This document shows, piece after piece, positions 57,317 to 64,000 of a stretch of 64,000 bases of DNA (within the stretch, counting starts at the first letter, position 1; each line of letters opens with the position of its first letter). The notes below the pieces were generated by a model, which saw only the letters and a program-made list of their open reading frames with translations, searched no databases and was not told where the DNA came from. This stretch comes from SYFI01 sp046095485 (GTDB lineage: Bacteria > Actinomycetota > Thermoleophilia > Miltoncostaeales > Miltoncostaeaceae): assembly GCA_046095485.1 (NCBI GenBank), contig JBJTJN010000059.1:13480-77479 (forward strand). The letters are read 5' to 3'. The position numbers were made by a program, and so were the translations under genes.

Positions 57317-58152
57317 AGGCCGACCTCACCACCGCCATCGAGCAGGCCACCGGGTCGACGGTGGCCTCCACCTCGCGGGTGGGAGGTGGCTCCACCAGCA
57401 CCGGCGTGGCCGTGACTCTCGCCACGGGTGAGCGCCTGTTCGCCAAGCACACCCCGGAGGCGCCGCCCGGGCTGTTCCGAGGCGAGGCCGAGGGCCTTGC
57501 GTGGCTGGCCGCGCCGGGGTGCGTGCGCGTGCCCGCCGTCATCGCGGTGGATGACGACTGGCTGGTGCTCGAGTGGATCGACGAGGGCCCGCGAAGCGCC
57601 GCCACCGACGAGGCCCTGGGGCGCGGCATCGCGCGCATGCACCGCGCGGGCGCCGAGGCCTTCGGAGCCCCATGGCCGGGCTTCGCAGGATCGGTGCCGG
57701 TGCCCAACGACCCGCGCGACGACTGGCCCACGTTCCTGGCCGAGCAGCGCCTCATCCCCATCGCAAAGGCCGCCCGCCTTCCCTCGGACATGATGCGCCG
57801 CCTCGATGACGTGATGCCCCGCCTGCCCGACCTGCTGGGCCCGCCCGAGCCCCCGAGCCGCCTGCACGGCGACCTCTGGGCCGGCAACCACATGACCGAC
57901 GCCCTGGACCGCCCGGTGCTCATCGACTGCGACGCCTACGGCGGCCACCGCGAGATCGACATCGCGATGATGCTGCTGTTCGGGGGCTTCGGCGACCGCG
58001 TGATCGCCGCCTACAACGAGGAGTTCCCGCTCGCCCCGGGCTGGCAGGACCGCGTGGAGATCAACCAGCTCCTGCCGCTGCTGGTGCACTGCGCCATGCT
58101 GGGAAGCGGATGGTTCGCGCGAACGAATGCAGTGCTACGAAGCATCACGTAG
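57313..58152 (+). CDS. Fructosamine/ribulosamine 3-kinase family protein
   Basis: A 279-residue kinase of the fructosamine-3-kinase family (protein-kinase-like fold). RLHGDLWAGNHM is the catalytic loop and LIDCDAYGGHREIDIAMM the metal-binding block. VGGGSTSTGVAVTLATGERL and FAKH form the N-lobe with the ATP-binding Lys. Family members phosphorylate ketoamines formed by protein glycation so that they decompose. It is translationally coupled to the LMW-PTP gene, making a likely deglycation module. Confidence 0.9.
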   Translation: MKADLTTAIEQATGSTVASTSRVGGGSTSTGVAVTLATGERLFAKHTPEAPPGLFRGEAEGLAWLAAPGCVRVPAVIAVDDDWLVLEWIDEGPRSAATDEALGRGIARMHRAGAEAFGAPWPGFAGSVPVPNDPRDDWPTFLAEQRLIPIAKAARLPSDMMRRLDDVMPRLPDLLGPPEPPSRLHGDLWAGNHMTDALDRPVLIDCDAYGGHREIDIAMMLLFGGFGDRVIAAYNEEFPLAPGWQDRVEINQLLPLLVHCAMLGSGWFARTNAVLRSIT

Positions 58153-58162
58153 CGCCCGGTCG

Positions 58163-58933
58163 CTACTGCAGCCCCGAGCGCTCCAGCACGTCGGCGGGGT
58201 CCATGATCAGGCCCACATAGAAGGGGCCGAACTCGCCGAACCGGGTGGAGACCTCGTCGAAGCGCATCTCGTACACGATCTCCTTGAGGGCGGCGAGGTC
58301 GTCGCTGAACAGCGTGACGCCCCACTCCCAGTCGTCAAGACCCGTGGATCCGGTTATGAGCTGAGTGACGCGACCGGCGAACTTCCGGCCCAGCGTGCCG
58401 TGGCCCATCATCAGCGCCTTGCGCTCGTCGAACGAGAGGGCGTACCAGTTGTCGTCGCCCTCACGGCGCTTGCTCATGGGGTAGAAGCACAGGAGCTTGC
58501 GCACGGGCAGGTCGGGGTGCACGCGCATCTCGCGGTAGTGGGCGATGCGCTCATTCCACTCGGCGAGCTTGGCATCCACGTCGTCCTCGCCGAGTTCCAC
58601 CAGGCGGGCGCGCTCGTCGTCCTCGGTGGCGCGGTACTCGCTCTCCTCGGTGATGGAGAGGTAGGAGTAGACGACCTCTACGGGGCCGGCGGTGACCCCC
58701 TTCACGGCGACGTCGAGGTGGTGAAGGTCTGGCGCCACCAGCATGAGGCCGAAGTCGGCGCGGCCGCCCAGCACCGAGAAGGCGCGCACCTGGTTGTGGG
58801 GCGCGGCCTCGGTGAACGACCTGAGCGCGGCCTGGATGGGCAGGCCGGTGCCCTCATCGGGCTTCGCGCGCAGCATCAGGTGCGCCACTCCCCAGCCGCT
58901 GCTGGGCACTACGGGTTCGTGCGGGGTACTCAC
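58163..58933 (-). CDS. hemQ: Coproheme decarboxylase HemQ (ChdC)
   Basis: A 256-residue chlorite-dismutase-fold protein that converts coproheme to heme b in the coproporphyrin-dependent pathway of Gram-positive bacteria. LLCFYPMSKRREGDDNWYAL carries the catalytic Tyr block, KALMMGHGTLGRKFAGRV the proximal heme His, and WEWGVTLFSDDL the C-terminal motif. The GTG at 58933 lies 7 nt after a TAGCGT hexamer. Confidence 0.9.
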   Translation of the reverse strand: MSTPHEPVVPSSGWGVAHLMLRAKPDEGTGLPIQAALRSFTEAAPHNQVRAFSVLGGRADFGLMLVAPDLHHLDVAVKGVTAGPVEVVYSYLSITEESEYRATEDDERARLVELGEDDVDAKLAEWNERIAHYREMRVHPDLPVRKLLCFYPMSKRREGDDNWYALSFDERKALMMGHGTLGRKFAGRVTQLITGSTGLDDWEWGVTLFSDDLAALKEIVYEMRFDEVSTRFGEFGPFYVGLIMDPADVLERSGLQ

Positions 58934-58940
58934 GCAGGTG

Positions 58941-58968
58941 ACGCTAGCGCAGCCCCGCCCGCTACCGT
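58941..58968. promoter_or_regulatory. 41-bp divergent leaderless promoter pair (hemQ and orf 58975)
   Basis: TAGCGT (- strand, 58946-58941) is 7 nt from the hemQ GTG, and TACCGT (+ strand, 58963-58968) is 6 nt from the ATG at 58975. The gap between the two starts is only 41 bp, so each polymerase footprint would cover the other -10. Confidence 0.55.
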
Positions 58969-58974
58969 GGCCGC

Positions 58975-59262
58975 ATGAGCGATGCCGAGACCTTCGACCC
59001 CGGCGGCAGGTTCCGCGCCGAGGTGGCCGCATCGCGCATGGTCGACCCCCTGCCGGGCATCGAGGTGCTGGCCACGGAGCTCGGCGTGCCGGTGGACGAT
59101 GTGGTGCACCACGCGCTGGTGCGCTGGTCGTCAGCGGGCTCCGAGGCCCTGCTGGCCGCGCCCCCCGAGATGCTGGTGGCGCTTCGCGAGGCGGCCGACG
59201 CCGGCGAGGTGGCCCGCGTGCGGGGCATCGTGGCTGCCCTGCTCGCCGGCTGGGACGACTGA
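58975..59262 (+). CDS. Small hypothetical protein divergent from hemQ
   Basis: A 95-residue acidic, helical protein that I do not recognise. ASRMVDPLPGIEVLATELGV and LREAADAGEVARVRGIVAAL look like helices. It has no membrane segment, Cys or His cluster apart from VVHHAL. The ATG follows TACCGT by 6 nt. Confidence 0.58.
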   Translation: MSDAETFDPGGRFRAEVAASRMVDPLPGIEVLATELGVPVDDVVHHALVRWSSAGSEALLAAPPEMLVALREAADAGEVARVRGIVAALLAGWDD

Positions 59263-59314
59263 CGCCGAGCGAGGCGTCGGCGGCGCGGCGGGGGCCCCGG
59301 CGCGCGGCGCCGAC
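59261..59314. terminator. GC-rich hairpins between convergent genes
   Basis: GACGCC (59261-59266) / GGCGTC (59273-59278) and GTCGGCG (59276-59282) / CGCCGAC (59308-59314) are two overlapping, mutually exclusive stems. They lie at the end of orf 58975 and before the stop of the convergent oxidase gene. Termination is inferred. Confidence 0.4.
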
Positions 59315-59325
59315 AGCGCAGCGAC

Positions 59326-62031
59326 TCAGCTGCGCGCGAGCGGGATCGCCTGGCGGAACCGGAAGACGTCGTCGGGGTCGAACCGCCGGCGGGTGTGGAT
59401 GAGCCGGTCGAGGTTGCGCCCGTAGTAGACGCCCGGCCGGTTTCGCTGGTCGGAGTCGATGTAGTTGACGTACTTCTGGCCGCACACGTGCGGCGCCAGG
59501 GCCTTCTCGAACCGGCGCAGCCACTTCACCGCGACCTCCTGCTGCTGGGGCTGCGGCCAGTAGGCCTCGTACTGCATGGAGAACCGCATGTCGCGGTGGG
59601 CGAACGCCGTGGCGGTGGCGGGCACGCGGTTGATGGCGCCGCCGTAGGAGTCGAGGATCATCATGCCGGTGCCCATGGCGGCCCCCTGTGCCTGGCGCTC
59701 GGCCACGTAGTCGCGGATGACCTCCGCACCCGCGCGGCTGAACGACGTACTCGCCTTCACGTAATCGGACTTCCCCCAGTGGGCCGTGCGGGTGATCTGC
59801 CCCGTGGGGTTCGCCTGCTGGCGCGCGCATTGCTCCGCCGCCTGCGCCGTGCACTGCGCCCAGTACTGGATGAGCGATGCGTACGAGGCCGGGGTGATCA
59901 CGCGGTTGCGCGGGGTAACCCTGGCGAGCAGCGGGGCGAGCACGGCATCGAGCTGCGCCTGGCTGCCGATGAACTGCCCCGATACCTCGCAGGTGGGCGT
60001 GGCGGCGCCCGCGTTGGTGATGGACGTGCACAGGCTGAAGAGGCCGTCGTCGGCCTGCCAGCACCAGTCCTGCCAGGCGAGGATGACGTCCGGGCACTCC
60101 GCCCACGGGAACGTCATCACGAAGTGCATCGCCGGCTCGGCCGGGTGCACCGCGATGTCGTACGAGGTGATGATGCCGAAGTTGCCGCCCCCTCCCCCGC
60201 GGCACGCCCAGAACAGATCGCGCTCGGAGCCCGGGCCCACGGTGCGCACCCGGCCGTCGGCCGTGACGATGCGCAGACCCAGCACGTTGTCGGACAGCGT
60301 GCCCCACTTGCGGGCCACCCACCCGAGGCCGCCGCCCTGCGCAAGTCCTCCCACCGACACCGTGGGGCAGGTGCCGCCGGGGATGGTGAGGCCGAGCGGC
60401 GCGAGCTGGTGGTAGGTGACGCCCAGCGCCGCGCCACCGCCGATGCGCGCGTAGGGCACGCGGCCCGACTTCGGCACCACGTGCGAGAGGTTGGTGAGAT
60501 CGACGATCAGGCCGTCATTCACCGTGGAGTAGCCCTGGTATGAGTGCCCGCCGGCGCGCGCGGTGATGATGATGTCGTTGCGGGCGGCCCACCGCACGGC
60601 CTGCTGCACGTCGCGCTCGTCGGCGGCGTAGAGCACGGCGAGGGGCCTGCGGCCGTCGAAGCGCGGGTTGAAGATCTGCGCGGCGATGCCCAGCGTGGCG
60701 TCGGCCCGAGTGACCATGGGCCCGCGGGTGACGGCGCGAAGCTCGCGCACCAGGCGTGAATCGCCGGATGCCCTTCGCGCGGCGGCCACCGACCACGACG
60801 GCAGCGCCACGGCCCCGGCGGCTGCGGCGGCGCCGAGCAGCAGGGTGCGGCGGGTGACGGGGGTGGCGTGGGAGGGGGGTGTCTCCAGCCCGCGAGATGA
60901 CCCCGTGATGCGACGCACCTTCTGGTTGGTGACCACGTAGACGTTGCCCGCGCGGTCCTCGCCGAACGAGGTGACACCGGGGATGCGCCCGATGCGGCTG
61001 GTGATCTCCTCAGGTGCCCCCGGCGCCTTGGCGTCGATGGCCCACGCGCGCCCGGTGCACCAGTCGGCGTACACGTACTTGCCGGCCAGCGACGGCGCGC
61101 CCGGCCCGCGCACCACGTAGCCACCCGTCACCGAGCAGTTGCCGTCGTCGTGGGGGTACTCGGCCACGGGATCGGTCTCGCGGGCGCCGCGCGGGCCGCC
61201 CTTGAGGTCTTGCGTGCCCTCGCGCTTGCTCCAGCCGAAGTCCAGGCCCGTCTGGCCCTTGCGCGCCACGTCAATCTCCTCGCGCTCGTTCTGGCCGACG
61301 TCCCCCAGCCACAGGTCGCCGGTGTCACGGTCGAACGCGATGCGCCACGGGTTGCGCAGGCCGAGCGCCCAAATCTCGGGGCGGGCCCCGGCCTGGCCGG
61401 CGAAGGGGTTGCCATCGGGTATTGCGTAGCCCCTGCCGCCCTGTTGCTTTGAGGGGTCGATGCGCAGCACCTTGCCGAGCAGGCTGCCCGGGTTCTGCGC
61501 GCTGTTGGAGGGGTCCTTCTGCCCGCCGCCGTCGCCCAGCGCGACGTAGAGCATGCCGTCGGGGCCGAAGGCCAGCGCGCCGCCGTTGTGGTTGCTGAAG
61601 GGCTGGGCCTGCGACAGCACCACGCGCGCCGTGCGCGTGAACACCCTGCGGGCGCCCGGGCGCGTGCGGAACTCCACCACGCGGGTGTCGCCGCGGCGGT
61701 TGGTGTAGTCGACGTAGAAGCGACCCGACGTGGCGAAGTCGGGCGCGAAGGCCAGGCCGAGCAGGCCCTGCTCGAGGCCTTCCGACCCCACGCGATCGCG
61801 GATGTCCAGCCAGGGCGCGCCGGGCTTGCCACCCCGGCCGATGGGACGCACCACGCCGTCGCGCTCAACCACCAGCAGGCGGGACTCGCCCGGTGCCTGC
61901 ACCACGCCGAGCGCCGACCCGAAGCCCGAGCCCACCGTCTGCAGGCCCAGCCCCGTGGCCGCCGATGCGCCCACCGCGGCGGACAGCGCGCAGGCAGAAC
62001 CCACGGCGATGATGCTGGCCTTCCACCTCAT
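59326..62031 (-). CDS. Fusion: PQQ-type sugar dehydrogenase (beta-propeller) plus bicovalent FAD oxidase (BBE type) with internal Tat-like signal
   Basis: A 901-residue protein. It starts with a Sec-type signal (ASIIAVGSACALSAAVGASA). Residues about 30-375 form a soluble glucose/sorbosone dehydrogenase six-bladed propeller (GLEQGLLGLAFAPDFATSG; NHNGGALAFGPDGMLYVALG; LGLRNPWRIAFDRDTGDLW). Residues about 385-415 read as a twin-arginine signal (VTRRTLLLGAAAAAGAVALP) in mid-chain. Residues about 445-900 are a berberine-bridge-type FAD oxidase: ARAGGHSYQGYSTVNDGLI has the FAD-linking His, and GGTCPTVSVGGLAQGGGLGW the FAD-linking Cys. The C-terminal YYGRNLDRLIHTRRRFDPDD completes the BBE domain. 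The frame is continuous with no internal start at the Tat signal. The ATG lies 6 nt after TACCGT. Confidence 0.85.
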   Translation of the reverse strand: MRWKASIIAVGSACALSAAVGASAATGLGLQTVGSGFGSALGVVQAPGESRLLVVERDGVVRPIGRGGKPGAPWLDIRDRVGSEGLEQGLLGLAFAPDFATSGRFYVDYTNRRGDTRVVEFRTRPGARRVFTRTARVVLSQAQPFSNHNGGALAFGPDGMLYVALGDGGGQKDPSNSAQNPGSLLGKVLRIDPSKQQGGRGYAIPDGNPFAGQAGARPEIWALGLRNPWRIAFDRDTGDLWLGDVGQNEREEIDVARKGQTGLDFGWSKREGTQDLKGGPRGARETDPVAEYPHDDGNCSVTGGYVVRGPGAPSLAGKYVYADWCTGRAWAIDAKAPGAPEEITSRIGRIPGVTSFGEDRAGNVYVVTNQKVRRITGSSRGLETPPSHATPVTRRTLLLGAAAAAGAVALPSWSVAAARRASGDSRLVRELRAVTRGPMVTRADATLGIAAQIFNPRFDGRRPLAVLYAADERDVQQAVRWAARNDIIITARAGGHSYQGYSTVNDGLIVDLTNLSHVVPKSGRVPYARIGGGAALGVTYHQLAPLGLTIPGGTCPTVSVGGLAQGGGLGWVARKWGTLSDNVLGLRIVTADGRVRTVGPGSERDLFWACRGGGGGNFGIITSYDIAVHPAEPAMHFVMTFPWAECPDVILAWQDWCWQADDGLFSLCTSITNAGAATPTCEVSGQFIGSQAQLDAVLAPLLARVTPRNRVITPASYASLIQYWAQCTAQAAEQCARQQANPTGQITRTAHWGKSDYVKASTSFSRAGAEVIRDYVAERQAQGAAMGTGMMILDSYGGAINRVPATATAFAHRDMRFSMQYEAYWPQPQQQEVAVKWLRRFEKALAPHVCGQKYVNYIDSDQRNRPGVYYGRNLDRLIHTRRRFDPDDVFRFRQAIPLARS

Positions 62032-62037
62032 GGCCTG

Positions 62038-62043
62038 ACGGTA
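62038..62043 (-). promoter_or_regulatory. -10 hexamer TACCGT for the fusion oxidase (leaderless)
   Basis: On the - strand TACCGT is 6 nt from the ATG at 62031 and excludes the longer frame that starts 6 codons upstream. Confidence 0.5.
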
Positions 62044-62077
62044 TCCCACCCCGGGACCGTCGGCGGCGCGGATGGTG

Positions 62078-62332
62078 CTAGTTGACCTCGGCCGGCTCGA
62101 TGACCGGCTGCACCACCCTGCTCACCGTGACCGGCAGCAACCGCACGAAGGCGTTGAGCTCGGGCACTGACGCGCCGTCCCTGATGCCGTTCACGAGCCT
62201 CAGAAGCACGGCGACCTCGCGCGGCCCCAGATCGGCCATCACGGGGTCGAGCGCCTCGACGAGCTTGGCCTTCATCGCGGGGTCGATCCCGGCGAGTGCG
62301 GATTCCAGATCGGGCGGAAGAGCATCTGACAT
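62078..62332 (-). CDS. Small hypothetical helical protein
   Basis: An 84-residue acidic protein that I do not recognise. It has a helical repeat flavour (ALAGIDPAMKAKLVEAL, ELNAFVRLLPVTVSRVV) and no Cys or His. The ATG at 62332 lies 6 nt after TAGAAT. Confidence 0.55.
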   Translation of the reverse strand: MSDALPPDLESALAGIDPAMKAKLVEALDPVMADLGPREVAVLLRLVNGIRDGASVPELNAFVRLLPVTVSRVVQPVIEPAEVN

Positions 62333-62338
62333 GGGGCC

Positions 62339-62344
62339 ATTCTA
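62339..62344 (-). promoter_or_regulatory. -10 hexamer TAGAAT for the small gene (leaderless)
   Basis: TAGAAT on the - strand is 6 nt from the ATG at 62332. It overlaps the stop codon of the upstream gene (62342-62344). Confidence 0.5.
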
Positions 62345-63292
62345 CCCCACATGCGGCCCGGTCCCGGCGGACGGGTCGGTGCATGACCCGCCGTAGGCCG
62401 CGTGCAGGCGCCGCATGCGGGTGATGACCGACTGGTGCGCTTCGGAGGGGATGCTCCCTCCAGCCGATAGCGCGGCGTGCAGTGCTGCGCATACCCGGTC
62501 GAGCGCATCGGCGGCGGCGGACGGCCCCGCCCGCATGCCCGCGGCGGCCATGGGCGCGAGCACCTCGCGGTCGAGGCGGCCGGGCACCATGTCGGGCAGG
62601 AAGAAGCCGTCGCGAAGCAACGGCTGCCGATCGCGATCGTCGATGAGGCATACGAGCGGGGCCACCCGGCCACCGTCGCGGGCCACGGCGATGATCACCT
62701 GCTGCTGATGGGCAGCCGGATCGACCGGGGTGCACCACGCGGCGGCGAGGCGCGGGTGGGCCAGCGCGCGAGCGGCCGATGACGACGCGCGTGCACCACC
62801 CGCCGCCACGCGCGCCGCCCGCGCCAGGCGCCCGCCCAGCACGGCGCCGGATGCCACGAGCAGGTCGTGGCACGCGACGCCCCCCGCCACGCGAAGCCCA
62901 TCGAACAGCCTGCGCATGACGGCGGCGGGCAGCAGCAGGGCGATTTCCTCGATCACGGCCTCCACCAGGTGCGCGCGCCCCAGGCCCATGACCTCGTCGG
63001 CAAGCGCACCGGGGCGGGCAAGCCAGCCCCGCGGACCCGGCGTGCGCGCCGCGAACCGCCGCAGCGCCGCCTCGCCATCGAGTTGCGCGCCGAGGTCGTC
63101 GAGGCATTCGCGCACCGGCGCGCACTGCGGGCTCCACGACCGCGCCAGGCCCTCCTCCACGGCCCGGCGGGCCGCTACCTCGTCGCCGTCGTCGAGGCAC
63201 GCCAGGGCGCGCCGATAGCTGACCAGCGGTCCGTGGGCGGGCTGCCCCACGGGCGTCGGGAGCGATGGATCGGGGCGGCGGGACGAGGACAC
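62342..63292 (-). CDS. Hypothetical protein, Ala/Arg-rich, start set by promoter spacing
   Basis: A 316-residue soluble protein that I do not recognise. The N-terminal third resembles a TPR-like helix (SYRRALACLDDGDEVAARRA). The central part has an Ala-rich region (about 165-210) and a strand-rich part (QQQVIIAVARDGGRVAPLVC). It contains scattered Cys and many Arg. The frame stays open upstream, but a TAGCGT hexamer at 63305-63300 lies exactly 7 nt before the GTG at 63292. I prefer that start over the ATG at 63313, which lies upstream of the hexamer. Confidence 0.6.
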   Translation of the reverse strand: MSSSRRPDPSLPTPVGQPAHGPLVSYRRALACLDDGDEVAARRAVEEGLARSWSPQCAPVRECLDDLGAQLDGEAALRRFAARTPGPRGWLARPGALADEVMGLGRAHLVEAVIEEIALLLPAAVMRRLFDGLRVAGGVACHDLLVASGAVLGGRLARAARVAAGGARASSSAARALAHPRLAAAWCTPVDPAAHQQQVIIAVARDGGRVAPLVCLIDDRDRQPLLRDGFFLPDMVPGRLDREVLAPMAAAGMRAGPSAAADALDRVCAALHAALSAGGSIPSEAHQSVITRMRRLHAAYGGSCTDPSAGTGPHVG

Positions 63293-63299
63293 CCTCCCG

Positions 63300-63305
63300 A
63301 CGCTA
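63300..63305 (-). promoter_or_regulatory. -10 hexamer TAGCGT for the Ala/Arg-rich gene (leaderless)
   Basis: TAGCGT on the - strand is followed by 7 nt and then GTG at 63292. The 7 nt include GGGAGG, which is too close to the GTG to serve as a Shine-Dalgarno. Confidence 0.45.
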
Positions 63306-63345
63306 GGCACCATAAGCGCGCGCACTGCGCGCGGGTCGTGCCGAT

Positions 63346-64000
63346 CTAGTTGCGGATCTGCACCGGGGTTCCACCGCGAACCAGGCGCGTGAGGCGCTGG
63401 ATGTCGGCGTTGCGCATGCGGATGCACCCGTGGCTCACGGCCTTGCCGATGAGCTCCGGCTTGCTGGTGCCGTGGATGGCCACCCGGCCGTTGCCGCCCG
63501 CGTACTCCTGGAGCACGTTCGAGAACGCCGTGAGCGGCATGACGATGGGGCCCAGGAAGGCCTTCGGGTCGCCCGTGGGGATCACCTCGGCCACGGCGAA
63601 CTTGCCGACCGGCGTGGGGGTCTTCGGCTCGCCCACGGCAATGGGGAACGACCGCAGCTTGCGCCCGTCCCGATACAGGTGCAGCTTGCGGTCACCCACG
63701 TCGATCACCACGCGCAGGCTGATGGGGCGGAACACCATGTCGGCGGCGCGCACCCATGCCGAGCTGCCATTGGGACGCACGGGCATGAGCACCTTCACCC
63801 AGCGCACGCCGGCCACCACCTTCACGCCGCGCACCTGCAGCCACACCGGGCCCGCGCCCAGGGGCGCGATGGGCTGCAACAGGCGCACGGGCTTACCGCC
63901 CGGCGACGGCATGGCGCGCGCGGTGGCCACCACCAGCAGCCGCCCGGCCCACGAAACCTTCGGGTTCGGCGGGGTCACGGGTGAGGGCGGGGCCACGGGC
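63346..64000 (-). CDS. L,D-transpeptidase (YkuD domain), N-terminus cut by window edge
   Basis: The C-terminal 217 residues of a cell-wall L,D-transpeptidase. The YkuD catalytic motif is complete: VAIHGTSKPELIGKAVSHGC followed by IRMRNADIQRL, with the nucleophilic Cys in SHGCIRM. RVVIDVGDRKLHLYRDGRKL and GEPKTPTPVGKFAV are the domain opening. Before it lies a Pro-rich segment and an SH3-like stretch (AGRLLVVATARAMPS; WVKVLMPVRPNGSSAWV). It would make 3-3 cross-links or attach proteins to peptidoglycan outside the cell. The 5' end lies beyond the window. Confidence 0.9.
   Translation of the reverse strand, partial: PVAPPSPVTPPNPKVSWAGRLLVVATARAMPSPGGKPVRLLQPIAPLGAGPVWLQVRGVKVVAGVRWVKVLMPVRPNGSSAWVRAADMVFRPISLRVVIDVGDRKLHLYRDGRKLRSFPIAVGEPKTPTPVGKFAVAEVIPTGDPKAFLGPIVMPLTAFSNVLQEYAGGNGRVAIHGTSKPELIGKAVSHGCIRMRNADIQRLTRLVRGGTPVQIRN

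Overview
The window is high-GC DNA with tightly packed genes, many ATGA or GTGA overlaps, and no tRNA, rRNA, CRISPR array or insertion sequence that I can see. The gene content points to an actinobacterium. The evidence is a MoeZ/CysO/CysM/Mec cysteine cluster, a ClgR-like regulator coupled to clpP, an actinobacterial-type HemQ, DUF1385 and DUF4430 proteins, and ThyX. The mix would suit a deep branch such as Thermoleophilia, but that placement is inference. No gene-free stretch exceeds about 230 bases.

Layout: 1-2.4 kb holds the start of fabI (-), a CopC-CopD copper protein and a SixA-like phosphatase. 2.4-4.1 kb holds citrate synthase with a small partner (-). 4.2-8.2 kb holds a NYN/OST-HTH RNA-directed protein, an SbtA bicarbonate transporter with a beta-carbonic anhydrase, and an AbrB-PIN toxin-antitoxin pair. 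8.2-11.0 kb (-) is the sulfur-carrier cysteine pathway (rhodanese-E1, CysO, CysM, JAMM peptidase). 11.2-18.5 kb is a long run of + genes (Zn-ribbon-like protein, rarA, unknown, thyX-like, DUF1385, YcnI-like, nicotinate phosphoribosyltransferase-like, VOC epimerase). 18.5-21.5 kb has a B12-radical SAM protein, a small unknown and ychF. 21.6-24.8 kb is an unusual secreted pair (repeat protein plus PstS-like protein). 24.8-29.4 kb (-) has an OB-HD nuclease, a UvrD helicase/Fe-S nuclease and a lipoprotein. 29.5-35.0 kb has DUF1015, an IMPase-like enzyme, small membrane proteins, clgR-clpP and an ABC exporter. 35.0-41.0 kb (-) has a secreted glycosidase, tadA, a DUF4430 lipoprotein and a MacB/FtsX-type ABC system. 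41.0-45.0 kb is an Fe(III)-type ABC importer. 45.0-49.0 kb has cupin, thioredoxin-TPR, ettA and a peptidoglycan-binding lipoprotein. 49.1-58.9 kb has aconitase, an IMPase, ispH, a UDP-sugar pyrophosphorylase, an alcohol dehydrogenase, a protein-deglycation pair and hemQ. 59-64 kb has a sugar dehydrogenase-FAD oxidase fusion, two unknowns and an L,D-transpeptidase.

Three patterns cut across the whole window. First, about twenty genes start 6-9 nt after a TAnnnT -10 hexamer (TAGCCT, TACCGT, TAGCGT and similar), which is the signature of leaderless transcription; I used it to choose several starts. Second, a family of short palindromic repeats (core GGTGnCnGnCACC with an AACCCC end) occurs between genes and also in frame inside the thyX-like gene and a thioredoxin gene. 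Third, three genes (PIN toxin, rarA, ychF) appear to start at CTG. The strongest single oddities are a ~145-bp near-palindromic divergent promoter at 46.13-46.28 kb, the 901-residue fusion with an internal Tat-like signal at 59.3-62.0 kb, and a CysO whose tail runs past Gly-Gly.
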